Assembly: GCA_022340585.1 (NCBI GenBank)
Contig: JAJDNS010000063.1
Coordinates: 1-58,985, forward strand
Direction of reading: 5' to 3'
Origin: Acidobacteriota bacterium
GTDB lineage: Bacteria; Acidobacteriota; Vicinamibacteria; Fen-336
DNA: 58,985 bases
Shown: positions 1 to 7,504 of the stretch, in pieces
Numbering within the stretch: position 1 is the first letter of the stretch
Layout of the letters: each line of letters begins with the position of its first letter
The notes under the pieces: model-generated
Database searches by the model: none
The model's input: only the letters and a program-made list of their open reading frames with translations
Told to the model about the DNA's origin: nothing
Made by a program: the position numbers and the translations under genes

Positions 1-545
1 AGGGGCGCCGGTACGGGTCGGGCGCCGAGGGATTCACCCAGGCGCTCGTCGGCGACTGGTCGTTCTCCGGCCTCGTGCGCTGGACGAGCGGCTTCCCGTT
101 CAACGTCTTCAACTGCCGGTCCTGCTGGGCCACCAACTGGAACCTCCAGGGCAACGCCGCCCTCGTGGACCCGGGCGTCCTCCCGGAGCTGGCCACCACG
201 CCGAATGCCGTGGACGACCGACCCAGCCCGTTCGTCGATCCCGAGGCGGCTCTCGACATGTTCCGGCGGGTGCTGCCCGGGGAGATCGGCCTGCGGAATG
301 TGCTCACCGGCGACGGCTTCTTCACCATCGACGTGAGCTTCTCCAAGGCCTTCCGCCTGGGCGGCAGCCACCGTCTCCGGTTCCGGTGGGACATCTTCAA
401 CCTGACCAACACCCCGAGCTATGACGTGTACTCCCTGAACGCCTTCCCGGATCGGTCGGGCTTCGGCCGCTACGACGGATCGTTCGCGACCTGCGACGCC
501 CTGGCCGGGCGGTGCATGCAGTTCGCGATCCGGTACGAGTTCTGA
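1..545 (+). CDS. TonB-dependent receptor, C-terminal part (partial)
   Basis: The reading frame is open from the window edge (first full codon at position 3) and ends in TGA at 543-545, so only about 180 C-terminal residues are visible and the true start lies outside the window. The residues read as the last strands of an outer-membrane beta-barrel: alternating aromatic and polar positions, an RLRFRWDIFNLTNTPSY segment typical of the end of TonB receptors with an N-terminal carboxypeptidase-regulatory-like domain, and a final RYEF ending in Phe, the usual signal for BAM-dependent insertion. Known for the family: TonB/ExbBD-energised uptake of large substrates. The substrate cannot be read from this fragment. 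A GTG at position 75 is internal and should not be taken as a start. Confidence 0.8.
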   Translation, partial: GRRYGSGAEGFTQALVGDWSFSGLVRWTSGFPFNVFNCRSCWATNWNLQGNAALVDPGVLPELATTPNAVDDRPSPFVDPEAALDMFRRVLPGEIGLRNVLTGDGFFTIDVSFSKAFRLGGSHRLRFRWDIFNLTNTPSYDVYSLNAFPDRSGFGRYDGSFATCDALAGRCMQFAIRYEF

Positions 546-553
546 TGTAGAAC

Positions 554-573
554 GACCTGGCCGTCGCCAGGTC
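554..573 (+). other. Small hairpin just downstream of the TonB receptor gene
   Basis: GACCTGG at 554-560 pairs perfectly with CCAGGTC at 567-573 around a 6-nt loop. It sits 8 nt after the stop codon and just before the larger terminator hairpin, so it probably belongs to the same transcript end. Confidence 0.4.
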
Positions 574-586
574 CCCTGACTTCGGC

Positions 587-622
587 GAGGGGGGCAGCAA
601 GCGCGTGCTTCCTGCCCCCCTC
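587..622 (+). terminator. Rho-independent terminator of the TonB receptor gene
   Basis: An 11-bp perfect stem (587-597 with 612-622, GAGGGGGGCAG against CTGCCCCCCTC) continues, after one mismatch, into a 4-bp inner stem (599-602 with 607-610) closed by a 4-nt loop. It is followed by ATTTCGTCT, a modest T-rich tail. It lies 41 nt after the stop codon at 543-545. Confidence 0.75.
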
Positions 623-666
623 ATTTCGTCTAGCAGGAGCTTCGTCCGCCTCTGGGCCCTAGTCCG

Positions 667-865
667 GTCATCCTGAGCAGTCCAGCTCAGGTCCGCTTCC
701 GGGCTACAGTCCGGTCATCCTGAGGAGCTTCGTCGTTTGAGCGTGCGCCGAAGGATCTCTCCGTTGGCCCGACGGACAGATCCTTCGGGCGCAACCCCAC
801 AATGGCCGCCCTCAGGATGACGGCACGGGGAGGCGTCGCCCCACGGTGGCGCGCTCTCAGGATGG
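667..865. repeat. CATCCTGAG-type intergenic palindromic repeat
   Basis: This fills the 404-nt gene-free stretch 546-949 after the terminator; I see no gene in it. GTCATCCTGAG occurs at 667-677 and 714-724, its exact inverse CTCAGGATGAC at 811-821, and a partial inverse at 855-864. Between them is a long hairpin: TGCGCC GAAGGATCT (744-758) pairs with AGATCCTTC G GGCGCA (778-793, one bulged G), with an inner TCCGT/ACGGA stem. The GTCATCCTGAG...GAAGGATCT signature is recognisable as an intergenic repeat seen in many GC-rich bacterial genomes. That recognition is from memory, not from a search. Positions 866-949 show nothing. Confidence 0.75.
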
Positions 866-949
866 CCCCGCCCGCCCTCGGGACTGGTCCGCGGTCGTCG
901 CCGAGCAGAGGGCGTCCCGAATGTCGTGGCACTCTCCCTGGGTTGCGTC

Positions 950-2083
950 CTAGCCGGCCAGGGACGTGGCCGCGGCGTGGCCCGGGGGGAGCTCCGGGGT
1001 CTCGTGGCTCCAGCAGTACGGGTCGCCGACGATCTGGTAGTCCATGGTCCGGCGCTTCGGGATGAATCCCGCCTCCTGGATGGCCCGGGCCATCTCCGCC
1101 TCGGTCAGGCGGAAGTGGGAGCCGGCGGCGGAGACCACGTTCTCCTCGATCATCAGGCTGCCGAAGTCGTTGGCCCCGAAGCGGAGCGAGACCTGGCCGA
1201 TCTTGGAGCCCTGGGTCACCCACGAGGCCTGGACGCTGGGGAAGTTGTCGAGGACGATTCGCGAGACGGCCAGGGTCCGCAGGTACTGGAAGGAGGTGAG
1301 CTCGTCGCCGGCCAGGGCGGTGTTCTCGGGCTGGAAGGTCCAGGCGATGAAGGCGGTGAACCCGCCGGTGCGGTCCTGGAGATCCCGGAGGTGCAGCAGG
1401 TGGTCGACCCTCTCCTCGAGGGTCTCCACGTGACCGAACATCATGGTGGCGGTGGTCTTCATCCCGAGGCCGTGGGCGACCTCCATGACCTCCAGCCACT
1501 CCGCGGTGGAGCCCTTGGCGATGCCAATCACCCTGCGGACGCGGTCGGAGAGGATCTCCGCCCCTCCCCCCGGGATGGAGTCGAGGCCGGCTTCCATGAG
1601 GCGGCCGAGCGCCTCCTCCAGGCTCAGCCTGGAGACCCGCGCGATGTGCTGCACCTCGGCCGGGGACAGGCCGTGGACCCAGATCGGGAAGCTCGCCTTC
1701 ATCCAGCGGAAGAGCTCCTCGTAGTACTCGATGCCCAGGTCCGGGTGCAGGCCGCCCTGGAGGAGGATCTGGCGCCCGCCGAGGGCCATGGTCTCCTCGA
1801 TCTTCTGGGACAGCTCCTCCTTGCCGAGGAGGTAGCCCTCGCTCGAGGGCAGGTCCCGGTAGAACGCGCAGAACGCGCACTGAGCCGTGCAGACGTTGGT
1901 GTAGTTGATGTTGCGGTCGATGATGTAGGTGACGATCGGCTCCGGGTGCTTCCGCCACCGCACCGCGTCGGCCAGCATCCCCAGCTCGAGGAAGTCGCCG
2001 TCGCGCAGCAGCGTCACCGCCTCGTCGCGGGAGACCCTCTCCCCCGCCTTCACCTTCTCCCTGACGTCCTCACTGATCGGCAT
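950..2083 (-). CDS. mqnC: Cyclic dehypoxanthinyl futalosine synthase (radical SAM)
   Basis: This 377-residue protein is assigned to the third step of the futalosine menaquinone route, radical cyclisation of dehypoxanthinyl futalosine. The radical SAM cluster motif C65-x3-C69-x2-C72 (CTAQCAFC) follows NINYTNV, the usual context in the MqnC/MqnE/CofH family. GLDSIPGGGAEIL and the C-terminal GxIPKRRTMDY block also fit MqnC, as does the length. It is the last gene of mqnE-mqnA-mqnC; its ATG at 2083 overlaps the end of mqnA by 14 nt. CofG/CofH (F420 synthesis) share the fold, but the neighbouring mqnA and mqnE make MqnC the clear choice. The short Ala-rich tail after the last conserved block is not conserved as far as I can tell. 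Confidence 0.92.
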   Translation of the reverse strand: MPISEDVREKVKAGERVSRDEAVTLLRDGDFLELGMLADAVRWRKHPEPIVTYIIDRNINYTNVCTAQCAFCAFYRDLPSSEGYLLGKEELSQKIEETMALGGRQILLQGGLHPDLGIEYYEELFRWMKASFPIWVHGLSPAEVQHIARVSRLSLEEALGRLMEAGLDSIPGGGAEILSDRVRRVIGIAKGSTAEWLEVMEVAHGLGMKTTATMMFGHVETLEERVDHLLHLRDLQDRTGGFTAFIAWTFQPENTALAGDELTSFQYLRTLAVSRIVLDNFPSVQASWVTQGSKIGQVSLRFGANDFGSLMIEENVVSAAGSHFRLTEAEMARAIQEAGFIPKRRTMDYQIVGDPYCWSHETPELPPGHAAATSLAG

Positions 2084-2906
2084 GGAAGCTCAGCTCCGGG
2101 TTGGTGGGGGCGAGGTCCAGGGCGTAGGCCCGACGGTAGAACTCCCGCAGGCCCGCGATCTCCTCGCTTCCCAGCCGGTAGACGACGTTCGCGCGCAGGT
2201 AGGACTCGTAGGTCGCCGCCCGCTCCGGCCTCCCGTTCGCGTACGCGGCCGCGATCTGGGGCACGGCGGTGAGGCCTTCGTCCAGCGCGGCGCGGAGTCG
2301 GGCCACGCCGGCCCGGGTGACGACGCCGCGGGGGCCCGCCCAGAACGCGTAGACGAAGGGCAGGCCGGTCAGGCGCTCCCACTCCTCGCCCACGTCGAGG
2401 CTGGTGACGGTGTTCTCCTCCTCGAGGGCGGGGTCCCCGATCAGGAGGGCCGCGTCGGCCACCGCCAGCATGTCGACCAGCGCCGGGGCCATGGGCACGT
2501 ACTCCGGATCGCGCCCCAGCCGCTCCCGAAGCAGGACCTTGACGAGGGCAACGCTGGTGCGGCTCGAGGTGTCGAGGGCCACGCGCCGGACGTCATCGAG
2601 GGGGCGGGAGAGGTAGAGGGACACGGAGCGCACCGGTCCCCGGCTCCCGATGGCAATCCCCGGCACGATGTCGTAGCGGCCGAACGTGTACTCGATGGAC
2701 GGAATCATCCCCAGGTCGACCTCCCCCGCGTGGAGGCGGCGGGCCACCCGGGAGGGCACGTCCCCCTCCAGACGGACGCGGGGCTCCGCCTCGAGTCCGT
2801 GGACGAGGGGCCGCGCGTTCAGGTACGAGACCGCGCCGAGGCGGAGAACCGAAGAGCCCACCCCCGCCCCGGGAGCGCGCAAGGGCAGGGGGGCGGCGAA
2901 GCTCAC
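2070..2906 (-). CDS. mqnA: Chorismate dehydratase, menaquinone biosynthesis
   Basis: About 278 residues with the family hallmark LGAVSYLNARPLVHGLE near the N-terminus, and later ALDTSSRTSVALVKVLL and FVYAFWAGP, which form the periplasmic-binding-protein-like fold of MqnA. The enzyme converts chorismate to 3-enolpyruvyl-benzoate, the first committed step of the futalosine pathway. The GTG at 2906 overlaps the mqnE stop as GTGA and has GGGAG 4 nt upstream. A GTG one codon earlier (2909) is also possible. The first 18 or so residues are low-complexity and may not be conserved. MqnD is a related fold but lacks the YLNARPL context. Confidence 0.9.
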   Translation of the reverse strand: MSFAAPLPLRAPGAGVGSSVLRLGAVSYLNARPLVHGLEAEPRVRLEGDVPSRVARRLHAGEVDLGMIPSIEYTFGRYDIVPGIAIGSRGPVRSVSLYLSRPLDDVRRVALDTSSRTSVALVKVLLRERLGRDPEYVPMAPALVDMLAVADAALLIGDPALEEENTVTSLDVGEEWERLTGLPFVYAFWAGPRGVVTRAGVARLRAALDEGLTAVPQIAAAYANGRPERAATYESYLRANVVYRLGSEEIAGLREFYRRAYALDLAPTNPELSFHADQ

Positions 2907-4066
2907 CACTCCCGCACCACGTTGAATACCGTGTCACGCTCGACCGGCCGCCGGCCCGCCTCGCGGATGAGGCGCACGAGCTCGTCCACCGTCATCACCT
3001 GGGGGGTGGAGGCCCCGGCGTCGTGGGCGATCTTCTCCTCGGTGACGGTGCCGTCGATGTCGTCCGCCCCGAAGGACAGGCCGACCTGGGCCAGCCGGGG
3101 AGTGATCATGATCCAGTAGGACTTGACGTGCGGTACGTTGTCGAGAAGGAGGCGCGCCACCGCGAGGGCCTTGAGATCGTCGAAGCCGGTGGTCGCCGGC
3201 CGCTTCATCGCCGGCGCCTCCCAGGGCTGGAAGGCGAGGGGGATGAAGGTCACGAAGCCGCCGGTCTCGTCCTGGAGCTCGCGCAGGCGCAGGAGGTGGT
3301 CGACCCGCTCCTCCAGCGACTCGACGTGACCGTACAGCATGGTCGCGTTGGAGGAGATCCCCAGGCGGTGGGCGGTCCGCATCACGTCCAGCCACTGCTC
3401 GGCGTCGGCCTTGCCCTTGATGATCCGGTTCCGCGTCGCCTTCGCGAAGATCTCGGCCCCGCCCCCCGGCATCGAGTCGAGGCCCGCCTCCTTGAGCTCG
3501 GCCAGGACCCGCTCCACCGGCATGCGGTAGAGACGGTGGAAGAAGAAGATCTCCACCGCGGTGAAGGCCTTGATGTGGATGTCGGGTCGCCGGTCCTTGA
3601 TGCCCCTCATCATGTCGAGGATGTAGGACCACGGGAGGTCGGGGTGCAGTCCCCCTACCACGTGCACCTCGCGCACCTGCTTCGGCAGCGCCGCCACGGT
3701 GGCGAAGACCTCGTCGAGGGCCATGGTGTAGCCCCGCTCCTCCCCCGGCTTCGCGGCGAAGGCGCAGAAGTCGCAGGTCGCCACGCAGACGTTGGTGTGG
3801 TTGACGTGGGTGTTCCACACGAAGTACGCCGCGTCTCCGTGCCGCCTCTCCCGCTCGTGATTGGCCAGCCACCCGAGCCCGAGGAGGTCGTGAGTCCGGT
3901 AGAGGGCGAGGCCGTCCTCGGCGGTGAGCCGGGTCCCGGCGAGGACCTTCTCGCGGATCGGCTCCAGGGCGACGTCCTGGAAACGGGTGGTGCTCTGAGC
4001 TGCGGGCAATGACCTCTCCGGTGGACCGCGCCACCGGGCCCCTTCGGCGGACGCCAGCGCGCTCAC
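2903..4066 (-). CDS. mqnE: Aminofutalosine synthase (radical SAM)
   Basis: A 387-residue radical SAM enzyme with C94-x3-C98-x2-C101 (CVATCDFC) after NTHVNHTNV, then GLHPDLPW, GLDSMPGGGAEIF and GADDIDGTVTEEKI, all characteristic of MqnE. It joins 3-enolpyruvyl-benzoate and SAM to aminofutalosine. The start used is GTG at 4066; the first 30 residues are not family-like, but no closer start codon precedes the conserved block. It is the first gene of the mqn operon and is divergent from the M23 peptidase gene, with a 121-nt gap between them. Of the remaining pathway steps (MqnB nucleosidase, MqnD) nothing is visible in this window. Confidence 0.92.
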   Translation of the reverse strand: MSALASAEGARWRGPPERSLPAAQSTTRFQDVALEPIREKVLAGTRLTAEDGLALYRTHDLLGLGWLANHERERRHGDAAYFVWNTHVNHTNVCVATCDFCAFAAKPGEERGYTMALDEVFATVAALPKQVREVHVVGGLHPDLPWSYILDMMRGIKDRRPDIHIKAFTAVEIFFFHRLYRMPVERVLAELKEAGLDSMPGGGAEIFAKATRNRIIKGKADAEQWLDVMRTAHRLGISSNATMLYGHVESLEERVDHLLRLRELQDETGGFVTFIPLAFQPWEAPAMKRPATTGFDDLKALAVARLLLDNVPHVKSYWIMITPRLAQVGLSFGADDIDGTVTEEKIAHDAGASTPQVMTVDELVRLIREAGRRPVERDTVFNVVREW

Positions 4067-4135
4067 GGCAGGATGAGATTAAGGTTAGCACCGGCCACGA
4101 GAGGCAGCAATCCGCTCATAACACCTGAAGAGCTA

Positions 4136-4163
4136 TTGACCGCCGAAGGCCGCCGGCTATACT
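4136..4163 (+). promoter_or_regulatory. Sigma-70-type promoter of the M23 peptidase gene
   Basis: TTGACC (4136-4141), a 16-nt spacer and TATACT (4158-4163) lie upstream of the ATG at 4188. This is the best match to the housekeeping consensus that I found in the window. The predicted transcript start near 4170 gives a leader of under 20 nt. Confidence 0.75.
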
Positions 4164-4187
4164 GGGATCCGTCTCAAGGTCTTTTGA

Positions 4188-5387
4188 ATGAAGATATTGA
4201 CGGCCTTGGCCGCCCTCCTCCTCCTCCTGCTGCTGCCCGCCCACGCTCCCCCCTGGTTGGACGCCGTTCCCCCGGTGGAGAACGAGCCCCTCACCATCGT
4301 CCAGGGCAGCTTCGGACACAACGAGACGCTGGCCACGGCGCTGGAGGAGCAGCTGTCGCCGGCGGCCATTCATCGCCTGGTCGAGGCGGCCCGGCCGACG
4401 TACGACCTGGCCCGGGTCACCGTGGGCCGCCCCTTCGCCGTGGCCCTCGGCCCCGACGGCCTGCTCCGGGCCTTCACCTACGGGATCGACGACCTCCGGA
4501 CCCTCCGGGTGATCCGTCACGGCGACGACCTGGAGACCGAGGTCCTCACCCGGACGTACGACAGCCGGGCCGCGGTGGTCGCCGGGGAGATCGAGTCCAG
4601 CCTCTTCGCGACCATCGAGGCCACCGGGGAGCACCCTCAGCTCGCCTTCGACCTCGCCGAGATCTTCGCCTGGGACATCGATTTCAACACCGAGATCCAG
4701 GCCGGTGACGCGTTCCGGGTGGCGGTCGAGAAGCTCTCCCTCGACGGGAGGTTCGTGCGCTACGGGCGCATCCTGGCCGCCACCTTCCAGCGGGGGCAGC
4801 GGACGCTCTACGCCGTGCGCTACGAGGGCTCACAGGGGGCGGGCTACTACGATCTCGAGGGCGTCCCCCTCCGCAAGGCCTTCCTGCGCTCGCCGCTGCG
4901 CTTCACGCGCATCTCCTCTCGCTTCAGCCGACGCCGGCTCCACCCCATCCTCAAGGAGCGGCGGCCCCACCTGGGCATCGACTACGCCGCCCCCCTGGGA
5001 ACCCCGGTCATGGCGGCCTCCGACGGGGTGGTCATCTCCGCCGGCTGGTCGGGCGGCTACGGCCGGACCGTGCGGCTCCGCCACGCCAACGGGTACCAGA
5101 CGCTCTACGGGCACCTCTCCCGGATCTCGGTGCGCCGGGGGCAGCGGGTGAGCCAGGGCGAGAAGATCGGCGCGGTGGGAAAGACCGGCCTCGCCACCGG
5201 CCCCCACCTCGACTACCGGATGAGCCTCAACGGCCAGTACGTCGATCCCCTGCGCATCCAGCTCCCCCCGGCGGAGCCCATCCCTCACGACGAGCTCGAC
5301 GCATTCATCGTCGCCATGAACCGGCACCTCGCTCTCCTCGAGGGCCGGGAGGACACGGCCCCCCGGACGGCGTCCGCGGCCCTCTGA
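4188..5387 (+). CDS. Secreted M23-family peptidoglycan endopeptidase
   Basis: A 399-residue protein with a hydrophobic signal peptide (about residues 1-20), a middle domain like the OapA/LysM-like region of long M23 enzymes, and a C-terminal M23 metallopeptidase domain (about 245-360). The zinc motif is H261-x3-D265 (HLGID). The usual HxH motif reads H340-L-D342, so the third zinc ligand would be Asp rather than His. The GYGRTVRLRH and YGHLS segments typical of the fold are present. Known for the family: cleavage of peptide cross-links in murein, or scaffolding if the site is degenerate. It probably acts in the periplasm. It is preceded by a strong promoter and followed 43 nt later by the STN-like gene, which has its own promoter-like sequence. 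Confidence 0.88.
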   Translation: MKILTALAALLLLLLLPAHAPPWLDAVPPVENEPLTIVQGSFGHNETLATALEEQLSPAAIHRLVEAARPTYDLARVTVGRPFAVALGPDGLLRAFTYGIDDLRTLRVIRHGDDLETEVLTRTYDSRAAVVAGEIESSLFATIEATGEHPQLAFDLAEIFAWDIDFNTEIQAGDAFRVAVEKLSLDGRFVRYGRILAATFQRGQRTLYAVRYEGSQGAGYYDLEGVPLRKAFLRSPLRFTRISSRFSRRRLHPILKERRPHLGIDYAAPLGTPVMAASDGVVISAGWSGGYGRTVRLRHANGYQTLYGHLSRISVRRGQRVSQGEKIGAVGKTGLATGPHLDYRMSLNGQYVDPLRIQLPPAEPIPHDELDAFIVAMNRHLALLEGREDTAPRTASAAL

Positions 5388-5395
5388 TTCGATCG

Positions 5396-5424
5396 TTGCC
5401 CACGGCGCTGGCGGGGCGTACACT
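5396..5424 (+). promoter_or_regulatory. Promoter of the STN-like gene, likely leaderless transcript
   Basis: TTGCCC (5396-5401), a 17-nt spacer and TACACT (5419-5424) precede the ATG at 5431 by only 6 nt, so transcription would begin at or next to the start codon. There is no Shine-Dalgarno sequence between the -10 and the ATG. Confidence 0.6.
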
Positions 5425-5430
5425 CGATCC

Positions 5431-6141
5431 ATGGGGCGCCTGGTCGCCGTCGTCTCGTCTCTCCTGCTCACCGGATCGCTCGCCGTCGCCGAGGTCGCGA
5501 TTCGGGTCGCCGGGGAGGAGGTCGACGTCAACGCCACCGCCGCCCCCCTGGCCGACGTGCTGAACGATCTCGCCCGGAAAACGGGGATGGAGGTCGTCTA
5601 CGAGGGATCGCCCCCGCGCCACCAGGTGACCCTGGCCCTCGTGGGCCGCTCCCCCACCGAGGCAGTCCTGGGCATCCTCGAGGGGCAGGGGCTCAACTAC
5701 GCGCTGGTCGCCGACGCCACCGGAACGCAGGTCCAGAAGCTGATCGTCGCCGGACCCGCGGGCAAGGGCACGATCTCCGGCTCCGGGGCGTCGGCCCCGG
5801 CGACCCGGGGTCGTCGACCCATCATGGCCCCTCCCACGGCGAACCGCGAGATGCTCGGGTCCGACCCCAACGAGGATGACGACCCCTTCGAGGATCCGGC
5901 CCTGATGGACGAGGAGTTCCCCGAAGACGACCCGGCGCTCGGGGAAGATCCCGCGGCCGTCGCACCGGAAGGGCCGCCGGTACCCGCCGCGCCCACGGTG
6001 CCCGATGCGGCACCGGCACCGATACCCTTCCCCGGCGGACGGCAGGTCTTCCCCGCCTCACCCTTCACGCCGCAGCCGACCGACCCCCTGCCAGGCCCGC
6101 CGCCCAATCCCGCGGAGGACGCGCCTCCGCCGACTCCCTAG
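5431..6141 (+). CDS. Secreted protein with STN/secretin-N-like domain and Pro-rich acidic tail
   Basis: A 236-residue protein with a signal peptide (cleavage near AVA-E, about residue 20). A domain of about 75 residues follows whose pattern (APLADVLNDLARKTGMEVVYEG, repeated hydrophobic strands, PTEAVLGILEGQGLNYAL) matches the STN / secretin N0 fold found at the N-terminus of secretins and TonB transducers. The rest (from about residue 110) is disordered: an acidic stretch rich in Asp/Glu, then Pro/Ala repeats ending at the C-terminus. There is no barrel or secretin domain, so it is not a truncated receptor by design. It converges on the filament operon with only 10 nt between stops. A role as a periplasmic partner of that secretin is possible but only inferred. 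Confidence 0.6.
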   Translation: MGRLVAVVSSLLLTGSLAVAEVAIRVAGEEVDVNATAAPLADVLNDLARKTGMEVVYEGSPPRHQVTLALVGRSPTEAVLGILEGQGLNYALVADATGTQVQKLIVAGPAGKGTISGSGASAPATRGRRPIMAPPTANREMLGSDPNEDDDPFEDPALMDEEFPEDDPALGEDPAAVAPEGPPVPAAPTVPDAAPAPIPFPGGRQVFPASPFTPQPTDPLPGPPPNPAEDAPPPTP

Positions 6142-6151
6142 ACCGTCCCTC

Positions 6152-6883
6152 TCAGCGCCGGATTCCGGAAGGGGTCCCGGTCGGTCGCGCCGGCAGTCCG
6201 GCGGGCTGACCGGGCACCGCGCCGGGCACGCCCTGACGCCGCTGCGCACGGCCCACGTCGCGGGGCTGGCCGGGCAGGAAGACCCACTCGTTGTACTTCG
6301 TCCGGCCGTTGAACACCCGCAGACCCGTCTCCTCGCTGGTGCTCACCACCCCCTGGATGCCCCCGAGGGTGCCGCCGGGCTGCCCGAAACGTGAGGAGCG
6401 TCCAGTGGCCGAGGCGGCCCCGCGGCCCGAAGAGCCCGTGGTACCCCCGGCCGGAGAGGAGGACGGGGCGCCCGGCAAGCCCTGGGAGCCGCGGGCCGCC
6501 GTGGGCGACCGGACACCGGCCGCGCCCGAGGTCCCGGCGGCGCCCGCTCCCGACGGAGGACGGACCGGTCCGATGCTCTCGCCCTGTCGAATGAGCCGCC
6601 ACTTCCCATCCTTGGTCATGGGGTCCTTGTACTCCTTGCGCAGGTACCGGCCCTTGACCAGGACTTCCAGCGACGGCGGCAGGGCGTTCCCGTTGCGCTG
6701 CTGGTACCGGGCGATGGCGTCCGCGATCTGCCCGCCCCGGAAGATCAGCTCCTCCTCGGCGTCGTTCTTCATGACGTACCGCCACGAGGGCACCGCCGCC
6801 GCCATCAGGATCAGCATGATGGTCACCGACGCCATGAGGGCCACCAGCGTGTACCCGGCCTCGGCCCGGCGGGGCGGCGTCAC
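6152..6883 (-). CDS. Prepilin/pseudopilin-like protein lacking Glu+5
   Basis: A 243-residue protein with a class III signal: a short charged leader, cleavage after EAG, then a mature N-terminus YTLVALMASVTIMLILM. The GspG-like globular part follows (ARYQQRNGNALPPSLEVLVKGRYLRKEYKDPMT, shared with the two prepilins upstream in the operon). Position +5 of the mature protein is Ala where nearly all pilins have Glu. The C-terminal half (about 120-243) is Gly/Ala/Pro/Ser-rich and looks disordered. It is the last gene of the operon; its ATG at 6883 overlaps the transglycosylase stop. It is probably a minor pseudopilin, perhaps at the tip, since GspK-type tip proteins also lack Glu+5. It is not GspK by sequence. 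Confidence 0.75.
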   Translation of the reverse strand: MTPPRRAEAGYTLVALMASVTIMLILMAAAVPSWRYVMKNDAEEELIFRGGQIADAIARYQQRNGNALPPSLEVLVKGRYLRKEYKDPMTKDGKWRLIRQGESIGPVRPPSGAGAAGTSGAAGVRSPTAARGSQGLPGAPSSSPAGGTTGSSGRGAASATGRSSRFGQPGGTLGGIQGVVSTSEETGLRVFNGRTKYNEWVFLPGQPRDVGRAQRRQGVPGAVPGQPAGLPARPTGTPSGIRR

Positions 6884-7491
6884 GGCTTCGCTCTCTCGTA
6901 CCGGTCGAGGACACGTTTCACGTACTCCCGCGTCTCGGCGAACGGTGGGATTCCGCCGTGGCGCGCCACCGCGCCCTCCCCGGCGTTGTAGGCGGCCAAG
7001 GCGCGCTCCACGTCTCCCCCGTACCGCGCCAGCAGGGAGCCGAGGTGACGGACTCCCCCGTCCAGGTTCTCCGCGGGGTCGAAGGCGTCCTCCACTCCGA
7101 GGGAGGCGGCGGTCCGGGGCATGAGCTGCATGAGACCCTGGGCGCCCTTGGGCGACACCGCCTCGGGGCGGAAGGCCGACTCCACCCCGACCACCGCCAG
7201 CACGAGCTCCGGATCGAGGCCGTGCCGCTCCGCGGCGGCGACGGCGAGGGACTGCAGATCACCCTCTTCCCGCGTGACCTCCTCCACCACCTCGTCGGGC
7301 ACGAACCCCCGGACCGCCGAGGCCGGGATCTCGATCTCTCCTCCCCCGCGGAGGAGGAGCACCACCGCCGCGTCCTCGACCCGATGGCCCTCCAGCTTCA
7401 GGGTCGAGCCGCTGGAAAGGAGCGCGATCTCGGCCGAGGCCAGGGGGCCGAGGGCCAGGAATCCGAGAGCGAGGAGAAGGCGGTTTCGCAA
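6880..7491 (-). CDS. Lytic transglycosylase, SLT family
   Basis: A 203-residue secreted enzyme with signal peptide 1-20. A short N-terminal region (about 21-75) resembles the DUF4124-like or SH3-like beta region of similar proteins. The SLT fold follows: catalytic Glu104 in VVGVESAFRPEAVSPKGAQGLMQLMP and the AYNAGEGAV motif near 167-175. It cuts glycan strands by forming 1,6-anhydro-MurNAc ends. Placement between the Ig-like lipoprotein and the last prepilin in the filament operon suggests it opens the murein for assembly of the secretin or pilus. The family commonly plays that role beside secretion systems. Confidence 0.88.
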   Translation of the reverse strand: MRNRLLLALGFLALGPLASAEIALLSSGSTLKLEGHRVEDAAVVLLLRGGGEIEIPASAVRGFVPDEVVEEVTREEGDLQSLAVAAAERHGLDPELVLAVVGVESAFRPEAVSPKGAQGLMQLMPRTAASLGVEDAFDPAENLDGGVRHLGSLLARYGGDVERALAAYNAGEGAVARHGGIPPFAETREYVKRVLDRYERAKP

Positions 7492-7504
7492 GGGATCTCG
7501 GTCC

